Positions 1 to 5,847 of a stretch of DNA of 7,919 nt are shown in pieces. Source of the stretch: Clostridia bacterium. Its GTDB lineage: Bacteria; Bacillota_A; Clostridia; Christensenellales; Aristaeellaceae. The notes below the pieces were generated by a model. It was not told the origin of the DNA. It ran no database searches and saw only the letters and a list, made by a program, of their open reading frames with translations. Position numbers and translations under genes: made by a program. The stretch spans positions 1 to 7,919 of the forward strand of contig JAFQGN010000195.1 of assembly GCA_017398245.1 (NCBI GenBank). Direction: 5' to 3'. Position 1 is the stretch's first letter; each line of letters begins with the position of its first letter.

Positions 1-1
1 C

Positions 2-1594
2 ATCAATGGAAAGAGCTACAAGCTGCGCGGCGGCTGCATCCACCACGACAACGGCCCGATCGGCACGGCGGAATTTGCGGCGGCGGCCAAGAGGCGCGTA
101 AGGCTGATGAAAGAGGCGGGATACAACGCGATTCGCTCTTCGCACAACCCGATGAGCCGCGCGCTGCTGGATGCATGCGACGAGCTGGGCGTGATGGTGA
201 TGGACGAGAGCTTTGACACATGGAACCAGCCCAAGACGATTTACGACTACCACCTGTTCTTCCGTGAGTGGTGGGCGGCGGACACGAAGGCCATGGTCGA
301 AAAGGATTACAACCACCCGTGTGTGGTGATGTATTCGATCGGCAACGAGATCGCCGAAAGGGACGGCGGCGGAGACGGCGGCGCATGGGCGCGCAGGCAG
401 GCGGAGTACATCCGCTCGCTGGACCATACCAGGCCCGTTTCGAGCGCGCTGTGCAATATCAACGATCCGGACGTCGAGCGCAAGGAGCGCGGGCAGTTCA
501 CGGGCAAAAAGGGCGTGGACGGCGTGCCGATGTGGGACGTGACGGACAGGGATATCGACTATTTCTGCAAAAAGAGCCAGGATTATACCGACGCGCTGGA
601 TGTGGCGGGCATGAACTACCTGCAGAAGACCTATGCGGCGCAGAGGGAACGGTTCCCGCACAGGGTGATCTGCGGTACGGAGAGCATGATCGCGCAGTAC
701 GGCGAGGTATGGGACATGGTCGAGGCGGACAGCGCGATCGTGGGCGACTTCTGCTGGACGGCGTGGGAATATCTGGGCGAGGCCGGCTGCGGCAAGATCG
801 ATTACGAGGAAGACGGAAACGAAAAGGCGCTGGCCGCGTTCATGGGCGACGCCCCCTGGGTGATGGCCTATTGCGGAGACTTTGACCTGACCGGCGACAG
901 GCGCGTGCAGAGCTATTACCGCGAAATTGTATGGAAGCTCCGCAAGGCGCCGTACATCGGCGTGCAGAGGCTGAACCGGCACGGGCAGAAGCCCTATTAC
1001 ACGCCGTGGAGCTGGTCGGACACGGTGGCGAGCTGGACCTGGCCGGGCTGGGAAGGCAAGGAGACGGACGTGGAAGTGTACGCAGACGCGGACGAGGCCG
1101 AGCTGCTGATCAACGGCGTTTCGCAGGGCAGGCTGCCGGTGAAGGAGTACAGGGCGATCTTTACGGTGCAGTATGCGCCCGGGAAGATCGAAGCGGTGGC
1201 ATACAAGGCCGGCGAGGAGACGGGAAGGTTTGCGCTGGAGACGGTCGGCAAGGCCGTGGCGCTGAAGCTGGAGGCCGAGACCCTGGGCGCAGACGGCATC
1301 TGGCACGCGGGCGAGGGCGATTTGGCCTATGTGCGCGTGACGGCCGTGGACGAGCAGGGCAGGCGCGTGTACTGCACGCCGGATGTGCGCGTGACGGTGG
1401 AAGGCGCGGCGACGCTGATGGGCTACGGCTCCGGCGACCCGGTGACGAAGCACAACTACTGGGAAGACAGCTGCGCGCTGTTTGACGGCGTGGCGATCGC
1501 CGTGCTGCGTTCCGCGAAGGAAGCGGGCAAGGTGCGCGTGAGCGTGCAGGCCGAGGGGCTTGCGGGCGCGCAGATCGAGATCGAAACGAAGTAA
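2..1594 (+). CDS. Glycoside hydrolase family 2 protein (beta-galactosidase-like), 5'-truncated
   Basis: Open reading frame entering from the left edge; 530 residues are visible and the N-terminal jelly-roll and Ig-like domains lie outside. The first residues (INGKSYKLRGGCIHHDNG) are the classic entry into the GH2 TIM barrel, followed by SSHNP and a CDELG..V.DE.FDTW block. The predicted acid/base Glu is in SIGNEIAE (codon 347-349) and the nucleophile Glu in CGTESM (codon 680-682), so the retaining catalytic pair is intact. The barrel ends near visible residue 320. A DUF4982-like beta domain follows (about 330-405), then a C-terminal Ig-like domain resembling the GH2 C5 type (about 415-530). 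The family cleaves terminal beta-linked sugars. I see no Asn-X-Lys glucuronidase motif, so beta-galactosidase is favoured, but the substrate is not provable here. No signal peptide can be judged because the start is missing. A strong terminator begins 20 nt after the stop, so this is the last gene of its transcript. Confidence 0.93.
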   Translation: MNGKSYKLRGGCIHHDNGPIGTAEFAAAAKRRVRLMKEAGYNAIRSSHNPMSRALLDACDELGVMVMDESFDTWNQPKTIYDYHLFFREWWAADTKAMVEKDYNHPCVVMYSIGNEIAERDGGGDGGAWARRQAEYIRSLDHTRPVSSALCNINDPDVERKERGQFTGKKGVDGVPMWDVTDRDIDYFCKKSQDYTDALDVAGMNYLQKTYAAQRERFPHRVICGTESMIAQYGEVWDMVEADSAIVGDFCWTAWEYLGEAGCGKIDYEEDGNEKALAAFMGDAPWVMAYCGDFDLTGDRRVQSYYREIVWKLRKAPYIGVQRLNRHGQKPYYTPWSWSDTVASWTWPGWEGKETDVEVYADADEAELLINGVSQGRLPVKEYRAIFTVQYAPGKIEAVAYKAGEETGRFALETVGKAVALKLEAETLGADGIWHAGEGDLAYVRVTAVDEQGRRVYCTPDVRVTVEGAATLMGYGSGDPVTKHNYWEDSCALFDGVAIAVLRSAKEAGKVRVSVQAEGLAGAQIEIETK

Positions 1595-1614
1595 ACAAGA
1601 GTATTTGGGACAAG

Positions 1615-1655
1615 GGAAGGCGCTTTCTCCGCAGGGAGAAGGCGCCTTCCTTTTT
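1615..1655 (+). terminator. Strong intrinsic (rho-independent) terminator after the GH2 gene
   Basis: The left arm 1615-1630 pairs with the right arm 1635-1650 over 16 base pairs, with only one G-T wobble (1624/1641) and a four-base loop GCAG. The outer half of the stem is G+C-rich (GGAAGGCGC / GCGCCTTCC). It is followed directly by five T (1651-1655) and an AT-rich stretch. This is a textbook intrinsic terminator. It separates the glycosidase transcript from the downstream transporter operon, although some read-through cannot be excluded. Confidence 0.95.
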
Positions 1656-1887
1656 ATATATTGGAAACGGATGGGCAGGGGGATTTTGCCGGAAGAACTT
1701 TGGATGAGGGGCAAAGGTTTTACAGGGAGAAAGGGAGGGGAGAGCGGCAGAGGAAAGAAGGAGCATGCGGGATCGGAGGAGGCGGCGGACGGGGGAGAGG
1801 CGCGCGGCGAGGGCGAAAAATGCACAATGCAGGGGTGTGAAATTGCACAATTGCGAAAACTTTACACGAAAAGTGCGGGTTTGCTAT
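1656..1887. other. Non-coding upstream region, purine-rich on the + strand
   Basis: I see no gene here. A frame stays open across part of it on the + strand, but it has no ribosome-binding site and low-complexity Arg/Gly/Glu-rich composition, and it would have to run through the terminator. From about 1676 to 1820 the + strand is dominated by G and A, with clustered G runs (1708-1711, 1725-1727, 1733-1735, 1737-1740) that are too irregularly spaced for a confident quadruplex call. From about 1816 the composition turns AT-richer toward the promoter. Confidence 0.6.
1818..1854. repeat. Two-copy direct repeat with dyad core, candidate operator
   Basis: The octamer TGCACAAT occurs at 1821-1828 and again at 1844-1851, 23 bp apart (about two helical turns), each preceded by AAA or AAAT and followed by GC or TGC. 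The second copy is also a dyad: AATTG (1841-1845) and CAATT (1848-1852) around a CA spacer. The copies sit about 75 and 97 bp upstream of the predicted transcription start, a typical position for an activator or upstream operator. No regulator gene is in the window, so the function is inferred from position and symmetry only. Confidence 0.35.
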
Positions 1888-1915
1888 TTGTTTTGATGGG
1901 TTTATCTACTATAAT
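1888..1915 (+). promoter_or_regulatory. Predicted sigma-A-type promoter of the transporter operon
   Basis: A perfect TATAAT -10 hexamer lies at 1910-1915. The best -35 candidate is TTGTTT at 1888-1893, giving a 16-bp spacer; it matches the consensus TTGACA only in its first three bases. No extended -10 TGn is present. Transcription would start near 1922, leaving a 5' leader of about 130 nt before the binding-protein start codon. The weak -35 box fits a promoter that needs an activator, and the direct repeat at 1818-1854 lies in a suitable position. The -10 call is firm as a motif; activity is inferred. Confidence 0.6.
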
Positions 1916-1939
1916 AAGAAACATTGATGATACGCCGAA

Positions 1940-1961
1940 GATGTTTTTTGCAAAAAACATC
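1940..1961. repeat. 22-bp perfect palindrome in the 5' leader
   Basis: Positions 1940-1961 form a perfect inverted repeat: GATGTTTTTTG is followed immediately by its reverse complement. As DNA it is an uninterrupted palindrome of the kind bound by dimeric repressors, about 20 nt downstream of the predicted start. As RNA it can fold into a U/A-rich stem with a small loop. It abuts and shares its last base with a second hairpin at 1961-1984. Confidence 0.7.
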
Positions 1962-1984
1962 CCTGTCCATATGCATGGACAGGG
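1961..1984 (+). promoter_or_regulatory. Second leader hairpin, 10-bp stem with tetraloop
   Basis: CCCTGTCCAT (1961-1970) pairs perfectly with ATGGACAGGG (1975-1984) around the loop ATGC. No T-tract follows on the + strand, so it is not a terminator for the operon. Plausible roles are 5'-end mRNA stabilisation or a protein/RNA regulatory element. Read on the opposite strand, the hairpin is followed three bases later by TTTTTT, which looks terminator-like, but no minus-strand gene is available for it to serve. Confidence 0.65.
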
Positions 1985-2033
1985 AACGATGGTTCGATGC
2001 GAAAAGCGGGAGAGGCTTGTTATCAAAATATAT

Positions 2034-2040
2034 GGAGAGG
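2034..2040 (+). promoter_or_regulatory. Ribosome-binding site of the solute-binding protein gene
   Basis: GGAGAGG lies 11 nt before the ATG at 2052, slightly long but acceptable. An earlier ATG at 2043 is followed at once by TGA, so it cannot be the start. The signal-peptide-like sequence begins exactly at 2052, which settles the choice. Confidence 0.7.
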
Positions 2041-2051
2041 ATATGTGACTT

Positions 2052-4565
2052 ATGAAGAAGTTCGTATCTGTTGCCCTGGCACTGATGCTCGCTCTGTCCG
2101 GTCTGACCGCTGTTGCCGAAACCGCGTTCACCCCGGCCGAGACTTACGAAGTTGGCGAGCGTTCCTACTTTGGCGGCAATGTGACGCTCGAGCCGGCTCC
2201 CATCGGCGGCGGCAGCGTGACCACCGATTCCTACGCGAATGAGGCCGGCAAGGACTACACCGATGAAAAGGTGTACACCTACAACGATTTCACCGGCGCC
2301 ATCACCTCTGAGACCGACTGGAACCCCCACACCTGGGAGACCAACGACGACGGCAACATCATGAGCATGATGACCATGGGCTTCTACAACTTCGTGCTCA
2401 ACAGCGACAAGACCGGTTACTCCATCGTGCCGGAAATGGCCGCTGACTTCCCGGTGGACGTGACCGCCGAGTATGTGGGCACCTATGGCGTGGAAGAGGG
2501 CGAGACCGCCAAGGCCTGGCGTATTGCGCTGAACAAGGACGCTGCCTGGCAGAACGGCGTTGCCATCGACGCTGACGATTACATCTATTCCATGCAGCAG
2601 CAGCTCAACCCCAAGATGCTCAACCGCCGCGCTGACTCCTACTACGACGGCGATTTCTCCATCGTGGGCGCGAAGGCGTATCTGTATTCCGCTCAGGCCG
2701 GCCAGACCGGCTACAAGGGCATGAGCTATGCCAGCGTTCAGGAAGCTCTCGACGCGCAGGCTGACCTGTACGTTGATATGTGGGGCTTCTGGGGCCTGGA
2801 AGGCTGCGTTGACGCCGAAGGCAACGCCTGCCCGCAGTATGCTTCTATTGCGGACGATACCATGTACCGCGACGTGGCCGTGACCGATGAAAACGGCGCG
2901 GAAGCCTGGGTCAGCGGCAAGTATCTGTTCGACACCTACTTTGCCCCCGGCATGCCCTATGAGAGCTATGCTCCGGATTACGTTTGCGAATCTTACGTGA
3001 TCGAAGGCGCTTCCTGGGACGAAGTCGGCCTGAAGAAGATCGACGAGTACACCATCGACATCATTCTGGAAGCTCCGGTTTCCGAACCGAGCTTCTATAT
3101 GCCCTACAACCTGAGCAGCACCTGGCTGGTGAATGAAGAACTGTACGAAGAGTGCAAGACCTTCTACGACGCCGATGGCCTGGAAGTGGAGACCGAAGAA
3201 GAGGCTGCTTCCATCACCACCAACTACTGCACCACTCTGGAGACTACCATCGGCTACGGCCCGTATCAGATGGACTACTTCGAGCTGGACAAGCAGTATT
3301 CCTTCGTGCGCAACGAGAACTGGTACGGCTATAAGGACGGCAAGCACGTTGGCCAGTATCAGACCGACAACTATGTTGTGAAGGTTATCACCGAGCACAG
3401 CACCGCCATGCTGGCCTTTGAAAAGGGCGAGATCGACGGCGTCGGCCTGCAGTCTGAAGACATGGCCAAGTATGCTTCCAGCAGCTACATCAAGTACACC
3501 CCCGAATCCTACACCACCAAGTTCACCTTCAACACCGATTATGAGAAGCTGCTCTCCCGCGGCACCAATTCTCAGATTCTGGTGATCGACGAGTTCCGCG
3601 AGGGCTTTGCTCTGGCTCTGGACCGCAACGAATTCGCCACCGCTTACACCGCTGCCGGTACTGCCGGTTTCGGTATCCTGAACTACATGTACACCTATGA
3701 TCCCTTCACCGGCGCTGCCTACCGCGACAACGAGACCGCCATGGCGACTCTGGTTGACCTGTACGGCATCACCTGGGGCGAGGGCGGCGAATACGAGACC
3801 CTGGACGAGGCCTATGCCGCGATGACCGGCTACAATATGGTCGGCGCCCAGGAAGCGATGAAGATCGCCGGCGAAAAGGCCATTGCTGCCCAGATCTGGG
3901 ACGGCGAGAGCCCGATCGAGATCGAATTCCGCGTGTACAACAGCGACACCGTGTACGTCCAGATGGTCAACTACTTCAACACCCAGCTGGCCGAAGCCTG
4001 CAAGGGCTCTGCCTTCGAGGGCAAGGTCAGCCTGAAGATGACCGTTGACCCGGACTACTACGAGACCAACTACTCCGGCGGCGCGGACGCCATCTTCACC
4101 ACCTGGGGCGGCGCGGCTATGAGCCCGTTCGGCACCTTCTATCAGTGCTACTGCGACGCCTCTGACGGCAGCGGCAACCAGATGGAATACGGCTTCGACA
4201 CCAACGAAGTCATGGTCACCTACAATGTGGACGGCGTGGAGATCACCGACACCCTGCACAACTGGGCCAACTGGTGCAACAACGCTTCCATCCCGGCGAT
4301 CGACGAGCAGATCGGCAAGTTTGCCGACTACTCCTACGCCACCCGCTGCGCCTTTGGCGCCGGCGTTGAGCGCGGCCTGCTGATGTACTACACCACCACC
4401 CCGCTCTACTACCGCAACGTTGCTTCCCTGACCTCTCAGAAGGTCAACGAGGCCTCTGATACCTATTATCAGCTGGTCGGCTTCGGCGGCATGCAGTTCA
4501 TGACCTACAACTATGACGACACCGAGTGGGCCGAGTACTGCGCCAACAACACCCTGGTGTACTAA
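2052..4565 (+). CDS. oppA: ABC transporter solute-binding protein, family 5 (OppA-like), secreted, oversized
   Basis: 837 aa. It begins with a signal peptide: a KK basic start, a hydrophobic core to about residue 19, and an AVA cleavage site before Glu23. There is no lipobox Cys, so it looks like a signal peptidase I substrate and not a lipoprotein. The body is of the SBP_bac_5 type: a DWNPHTW segment near residues 89-95, W-R-I-A-L-N with A-W-QNG and ADDY (about 156-177), a RADSYYDGDF block (193-202), and a GYGPYQMDYF..NENWYGY block (401-427). Family members bind peptides or oligosaccharides and deliver them to the permease. Usual length is about 500-600 aa, so roughly 250 residues are extra, spread through the chain. 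No wall anchor or C-terminal membrane segment is seen. The gene ends with tandem stops (TAA TAG). Codons favour ACC for Thr and GCC/GCT for Ala, unlike the neighbours, which suggests high expression. The ligand is unknown; the symbol is by analogy only. Confidence 0.93.
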   Translation: MKKFVSVALALMLALSGLTAVAETAFTPAETYEVGERSYFGGNVTLEPAPIGGGSVTTDSYANEAGKDYTDEKVYTYNDFTGAITSETDWNPHTWETNDDGNIMSMMTMGFYNFVLNSDKTGYSIVPEMAADFPVDVTAEYVGTYGVEEGETAKAWRIALNKDAAWQNGVAIDADDYIYSMQQQLNPKMLNRRADSYYDGDFSIVGAKAYLYSAQAGQTGYKGMSYASVQEALDAQADLYVDMWGFWGLEGCVDAEGNACPQYASIADDTMYRDVAVTDENGAEAWVSGKYLFDTYFAPGMPYESYAPDYVCESYVIEGASWDEVGLKKIDEYTIDIILEAPVSEPSFYMPYNLSSTWLVNEELYEECKTFYDADGLEVETEEEAASITTNYCTTLETTIGYGPYQMDYFELDKQYSFVRNENWYGYKDGKHVGQYQTDNYVVKVITEHSTAMLAFEKGEIDGVGLQSEDMAKYASSSYIKYTPESYTTKFTFNTDYEKLLSRGTNSQILVIDEFREGFALALDRNEFATAYTAAGTAGFGILNYMYTYDPFTGAAYRDNETAMATLVDLYGITWGEGGEYETLDEAYAAMTGYNMVGAQEAMKIAGEKAIAAQIWDGESPIEIEFRVYNSDTVYVQMVNYFNTQLAEACKGSAFEGKVSLKMTVDPDYYETNYSGGADAIFTTWGGAAMSPFGTFYQCYCDASDGSGNQMEYGFDTNEVMVTYNVDGVEITDTLHNWANWCNNASIPAIDEQIGKFADYSYATRCAFGAGVERGLLMYYTTTPLYYRNVASLTSQKVNEASDTYYQLVGFGGMQFMTYNYDDTEWAEYCANNTLVY

Positions 4566-4582
4566 TAGAGTGGTAAGATGAG

Positions 4583-4608
4583 GCGTTCGAAGGGCTGCTT
4601 CTGAACGC
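4583..4608 (+). promoter_or_regulatory. Hairpin just after the binding-protein stop codons
   Basis: GCGTTC (4583-4588) pairs with GAACGC (4603-4608), and GAAG (4589-4592) with CTTC (4598-4601), leaving one bulged T (4602) and the loop GGCTG. There is no T-tract, so it is not a terminator. It lies 15 nt after the second stop codon and probably blocks 3' exonucleases, protecting the binding-protein message. Confidence 0.45.
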
Positions 4609-4610
4609 AT

Positions 4611-4640
4611 GGGCACAGGCTGCTTTGGCGGCCTGTGCCC
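4611..4640 (+). promoter_or_regulatory. Strong 13-bp hairpin in the binding protein-oppB spacer
   Basis: The left arm 4611-4623 pairs with 4628-4640 over 13 bp with one wobble; the core is GGGCACAGGC / GCCTGTGCCC and the loop TTTG. The next bases (CTCATTGC) contain no T-run. Position and strength match stabilising hairpins known in binding-protein transporter operons (as in the malE-malF interval of E. coli), where they hold up the 3' end of the abundant binding-protein mRNA. Confidence 0.65.
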
Positions 4641-4652
4641 CTCATTGCAATA

Positions 4653-4679
4653 CTGCCCATGGAGGCAGGCGCGTTTTTT
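4653..4679 (+). terminator. Weak terminator-like hairpin and T6 run (possible attenuator)
   Basis: CTGCC (4653-4657) can pair with GGCAG (4664-4668), and a run of six T follows at 4674-4679 after GCGCG. The 5-bp stem and the 5-nt gap make it a poor intrinsic terminator on its own. The GGCAGGC at 4664-4670 could instead pair with GCCTG at 4631-4635 inside the preceding strong hairpin, so competing structures are possible. Partial termination here would lower permease expression. This is speculative. Confidence 0.25.
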
Positions 4680-4689
4680 GCGCAAAATG

Positions 4690-4714
4690 CTGCCCGGCGG
4701 GAGCGCGCGGGCAG
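4690..4714 (+). promoter_or_regulatory. 7-bp G+C hairpin between T and A runs
   Basis: CTGCCCG (4690-4696) pairs with CGGGCAG (4708-4714). The stem is flanked by T6 at 4674-4679 and A7 at 4715-4721, which could extend the pairing across an internal loop. No T-tract follows, so it is not a terminator in the direction of transcription. It is part of the hairpin series between the binding-protein and oppB genes. Confidence 0.4.
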
Positions 4715-4723
4715 AAAAAAAGG

Positions 4724-4780
4724 GCATATCCGCCATGGTATGCAGGCCGCGACGCAGCCTGCGCAGCATGCCGGATATGC
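4724..4780 (+). repeat. 24-bp imperfect inverted repeat upstream of oppB
   Basis: Arms 4724-4747 and 4757-4780 are complementary at 20 of 24 positions plus one wobble, around a 9-nt loop (4748-4756). The outer nine pairs (GCATATCCG / CGGATATGC) and the inner six (GCAGGC / GCCTGC) are perfect. It would fold into a long, stable RNA stem roughly 110 nt before the oppB start. It is too far upstream to occlude the ribosome site directly. An mRNA-processing or stabilising role, or a copy of a dispersed palindromic repeat, are the likely explanations. Confidence 0.6.
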
Positions 4781-4873
4781 GCAGCAGCCACGCAAAGGCA
4801 AACCTGAATTTCATCCGGCGAACCAGAGGCGCGCGGTGCCTGTGGCGCCCGGGGAATACGGATGGAAAACGAT

Positions 4874-4879
4874 GGGGGA
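4874..4879 (+). promoter_or_regulatory. Ribosome-binding site that fixes the oppB start
   Basis: GGGGGA ends 8 nt before the ATG at 4888. The protein from this ATG begins MTKYVIKRILL, the standard start of OppB-type permeases, leading directly into the first membrane segment. This supports 4888 over the upstream in-frame ATG at 4609. Confidence 0.7.
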
Positions 4880-4887
4880 TAGCAACG

Positions 4888-5847
4888 ATGACGAAATACG
4901 TTATAAAGCGCATACTGCTCATGTTCCTGACGCTGTTCGTGATCATGACGATGTGCTTTGTTCTGATCAAGCTTCTGCCGCTGCCCGCAGTGCGCGAAAT
5001 GGGCCGCGACATCAACCTGATCCTCGCGAAGAGGGAACAGATGGGCTATAACAAGCCGATCATGGTGCAGTATTATCTGTTCTGGAAGAACATTATTCTG
5101 GACTGGGACTGGGGCGTAGGCGAGCAGATGTACGGCGCGCTGAGCGTTTGGGACGTGCTGATGCAGAAGCTGCCCTACACGGTGCTGGTCAATTTGTATT
5201 CCATTTTGCTGGCGATCCCGCTGGGACTTGGCTTTGGTATTTACGCGGCTCTGAAAAAGAACAAGTGGCAGGACCACTTTATTTCCACGCTGGTGGTCGT
5301 GTTCATTTCGGTGCCGAGTTATGTATATGCGTTCCTTGTGCAGTATTTTTTGTGCTTTAAGTTTGCGCTGTTCCCGCTGCAGCTGGAATCGCTGAGCAAT
5401 GCGACGCTGTTCAGCTGGCCGATGTTCAAATCCATGCTGCCGGCGGTGTTCTCGCTGAGCTTCGGCGTGATCGCGGGCCTGACCCGTTACACGCGTGCCG
5501 AGCTGAGCGAAGTGCTGACGGGCGATTATATGCTGCTGGCGCGCACGAAGGGCCTGACGAAGGCGCAGGCGATCTCCCGCCATGCGCTGCGCAACGCGAT
5601 GGTCGTCATTTTGCCGATGATCATCGGCGAATTCATCGGCATTCTGGGCGGCTCGCTGATCATCGAAAACATCTTCGGCATCCCGGGCATCGGCAACATG
5701 TTCATCGCCTCGATCAACGTGCGCGATTACAATTTCTTCATGGCGCTGACGGTGTTCTACACCTTTATCAGCCTGGCGTCGGGCATCCTGATCGATATTT
5801 CTTACGGATTTATTGATCCGAGAATCAGAATGGGGTCGAAGAAATGA
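4888..5847 (+). CDS. oppB: Opp/Dpp-type ABC transporter permease, OppB-like
   Basis: 319 aa, normal for the family (about 305-335). It is one half of the membrane channel of a peptide/oligosaccharide importer. Six membrane segments can be read at about residues 9-30, 98-122, 131-156, 184-199, 239-265 and 284-307. The cytoplasmic EAA-type loop that docks onto the ATPase is ARTKGLTKAQAISRHALRN (218-236). The following ILPMIIGEFIG and ENIFGIPGIGNMF segments (241-272) are highly typical of OppB/DppB. The start at 4888 is chosen for its ribosome-binding site and canonical N-terminus. The stop overlaps the start of the next gene (ATGA), so OppB and OppC are probably translationally coupled in the stoichiometry of a heterodimer. 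Unlike OppC, this subunit carries no unusual insertion. Family assignment is secure; the transported substrate is not. Confidence 0.93.
   Translation: MTKYVIKRILLMFLTLFVIMTMCFVLIKLLPLPAVREMGRDINLILAKREQMGYNKPIMVQYYLFWKNIILDWDWGVGEQMYGALSVWDVLMQKLPYTVLVNLYSILLAIPLGLGFGIYAALKKNKWQDHFISTLVVVFISVPSYVYAFLVQYFLCFKFALFPLQLESLSNATLFSWPMFKSMLPAVFSLSFGVIAGLTRYTRAELSEVLTGDYMLLARTKGLTKAQAISRHALRNAMVVILPMIIGEFIGILGGSLIIENIFGIPGIGNMFIASINVRDYNFFMALTVFYTFISLASGILIDISYGFIDPRIRMGSKK

Larger units (their letters stand above)
4566..4887. other. Non-coding spacer between binding-protein and oppB genes
   Basis: 322 nt with no supportable gene. One frame is open from 4609 into oppB, which would add 93 residues to its N-terminus. 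That extension is Arg/Cys/Gly-rich and runs straight through the hairpins, and no Shine-Dalgarno precedes 4609, so I treat it as chance. The spacer contains at least four inverted repeats (entered separately) between 4583 and 4780. The remaining part, 4781-4887, shows only the oppB ribosome-binding site and no convincing promoter. Confidence 0.7.

Noticed and set aside
1708..1740. Possible G-quadruplex in the purine-rich tract
   Set aside because: Four G runs exist, but the first is separated from the second by 13 nt while the others are close. The pattern does not meet the usual short-loop rule.
1943..1984. Minus-strand intrinsic terminator formed by the 1961-1984 hairpin followed by TTTTTT
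   Set aside because: The geometry is acceptable, but no minus-strand gene exists upstream of it in this window. The T-run is better explained as one arm of the adjacent palindrome.
1560..2048. 162-codon open frame on the + strand between the GH2 gene and the binding-protein gene
   Set aside because: It begins inside the GH2 gene and crosses a strong terminator. Its composition is low-complexity Arg/Gly/Glu/Lys and it has no ribosome-binding site.
2043..2048. Minimal start-stop upstream reading frame (ATG TGA) before the binding-protein start
   Set aside because: It sits only 2 nt after the Shine-Dalgarno, too close for efficient initiation, and such a hexamer is expected often by chance.
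1902..5015. Long open frame on the minus strand (about 1037 codons) opposite the binding-protein gene
   Set aside because: It is antisense to a clearly genuine secreted protein and its translation is a monotonous Val/Gly/His/Ala-rich sequence. It has no recognisable domain and arises from the C/G-ending codon preference of the sense gene.
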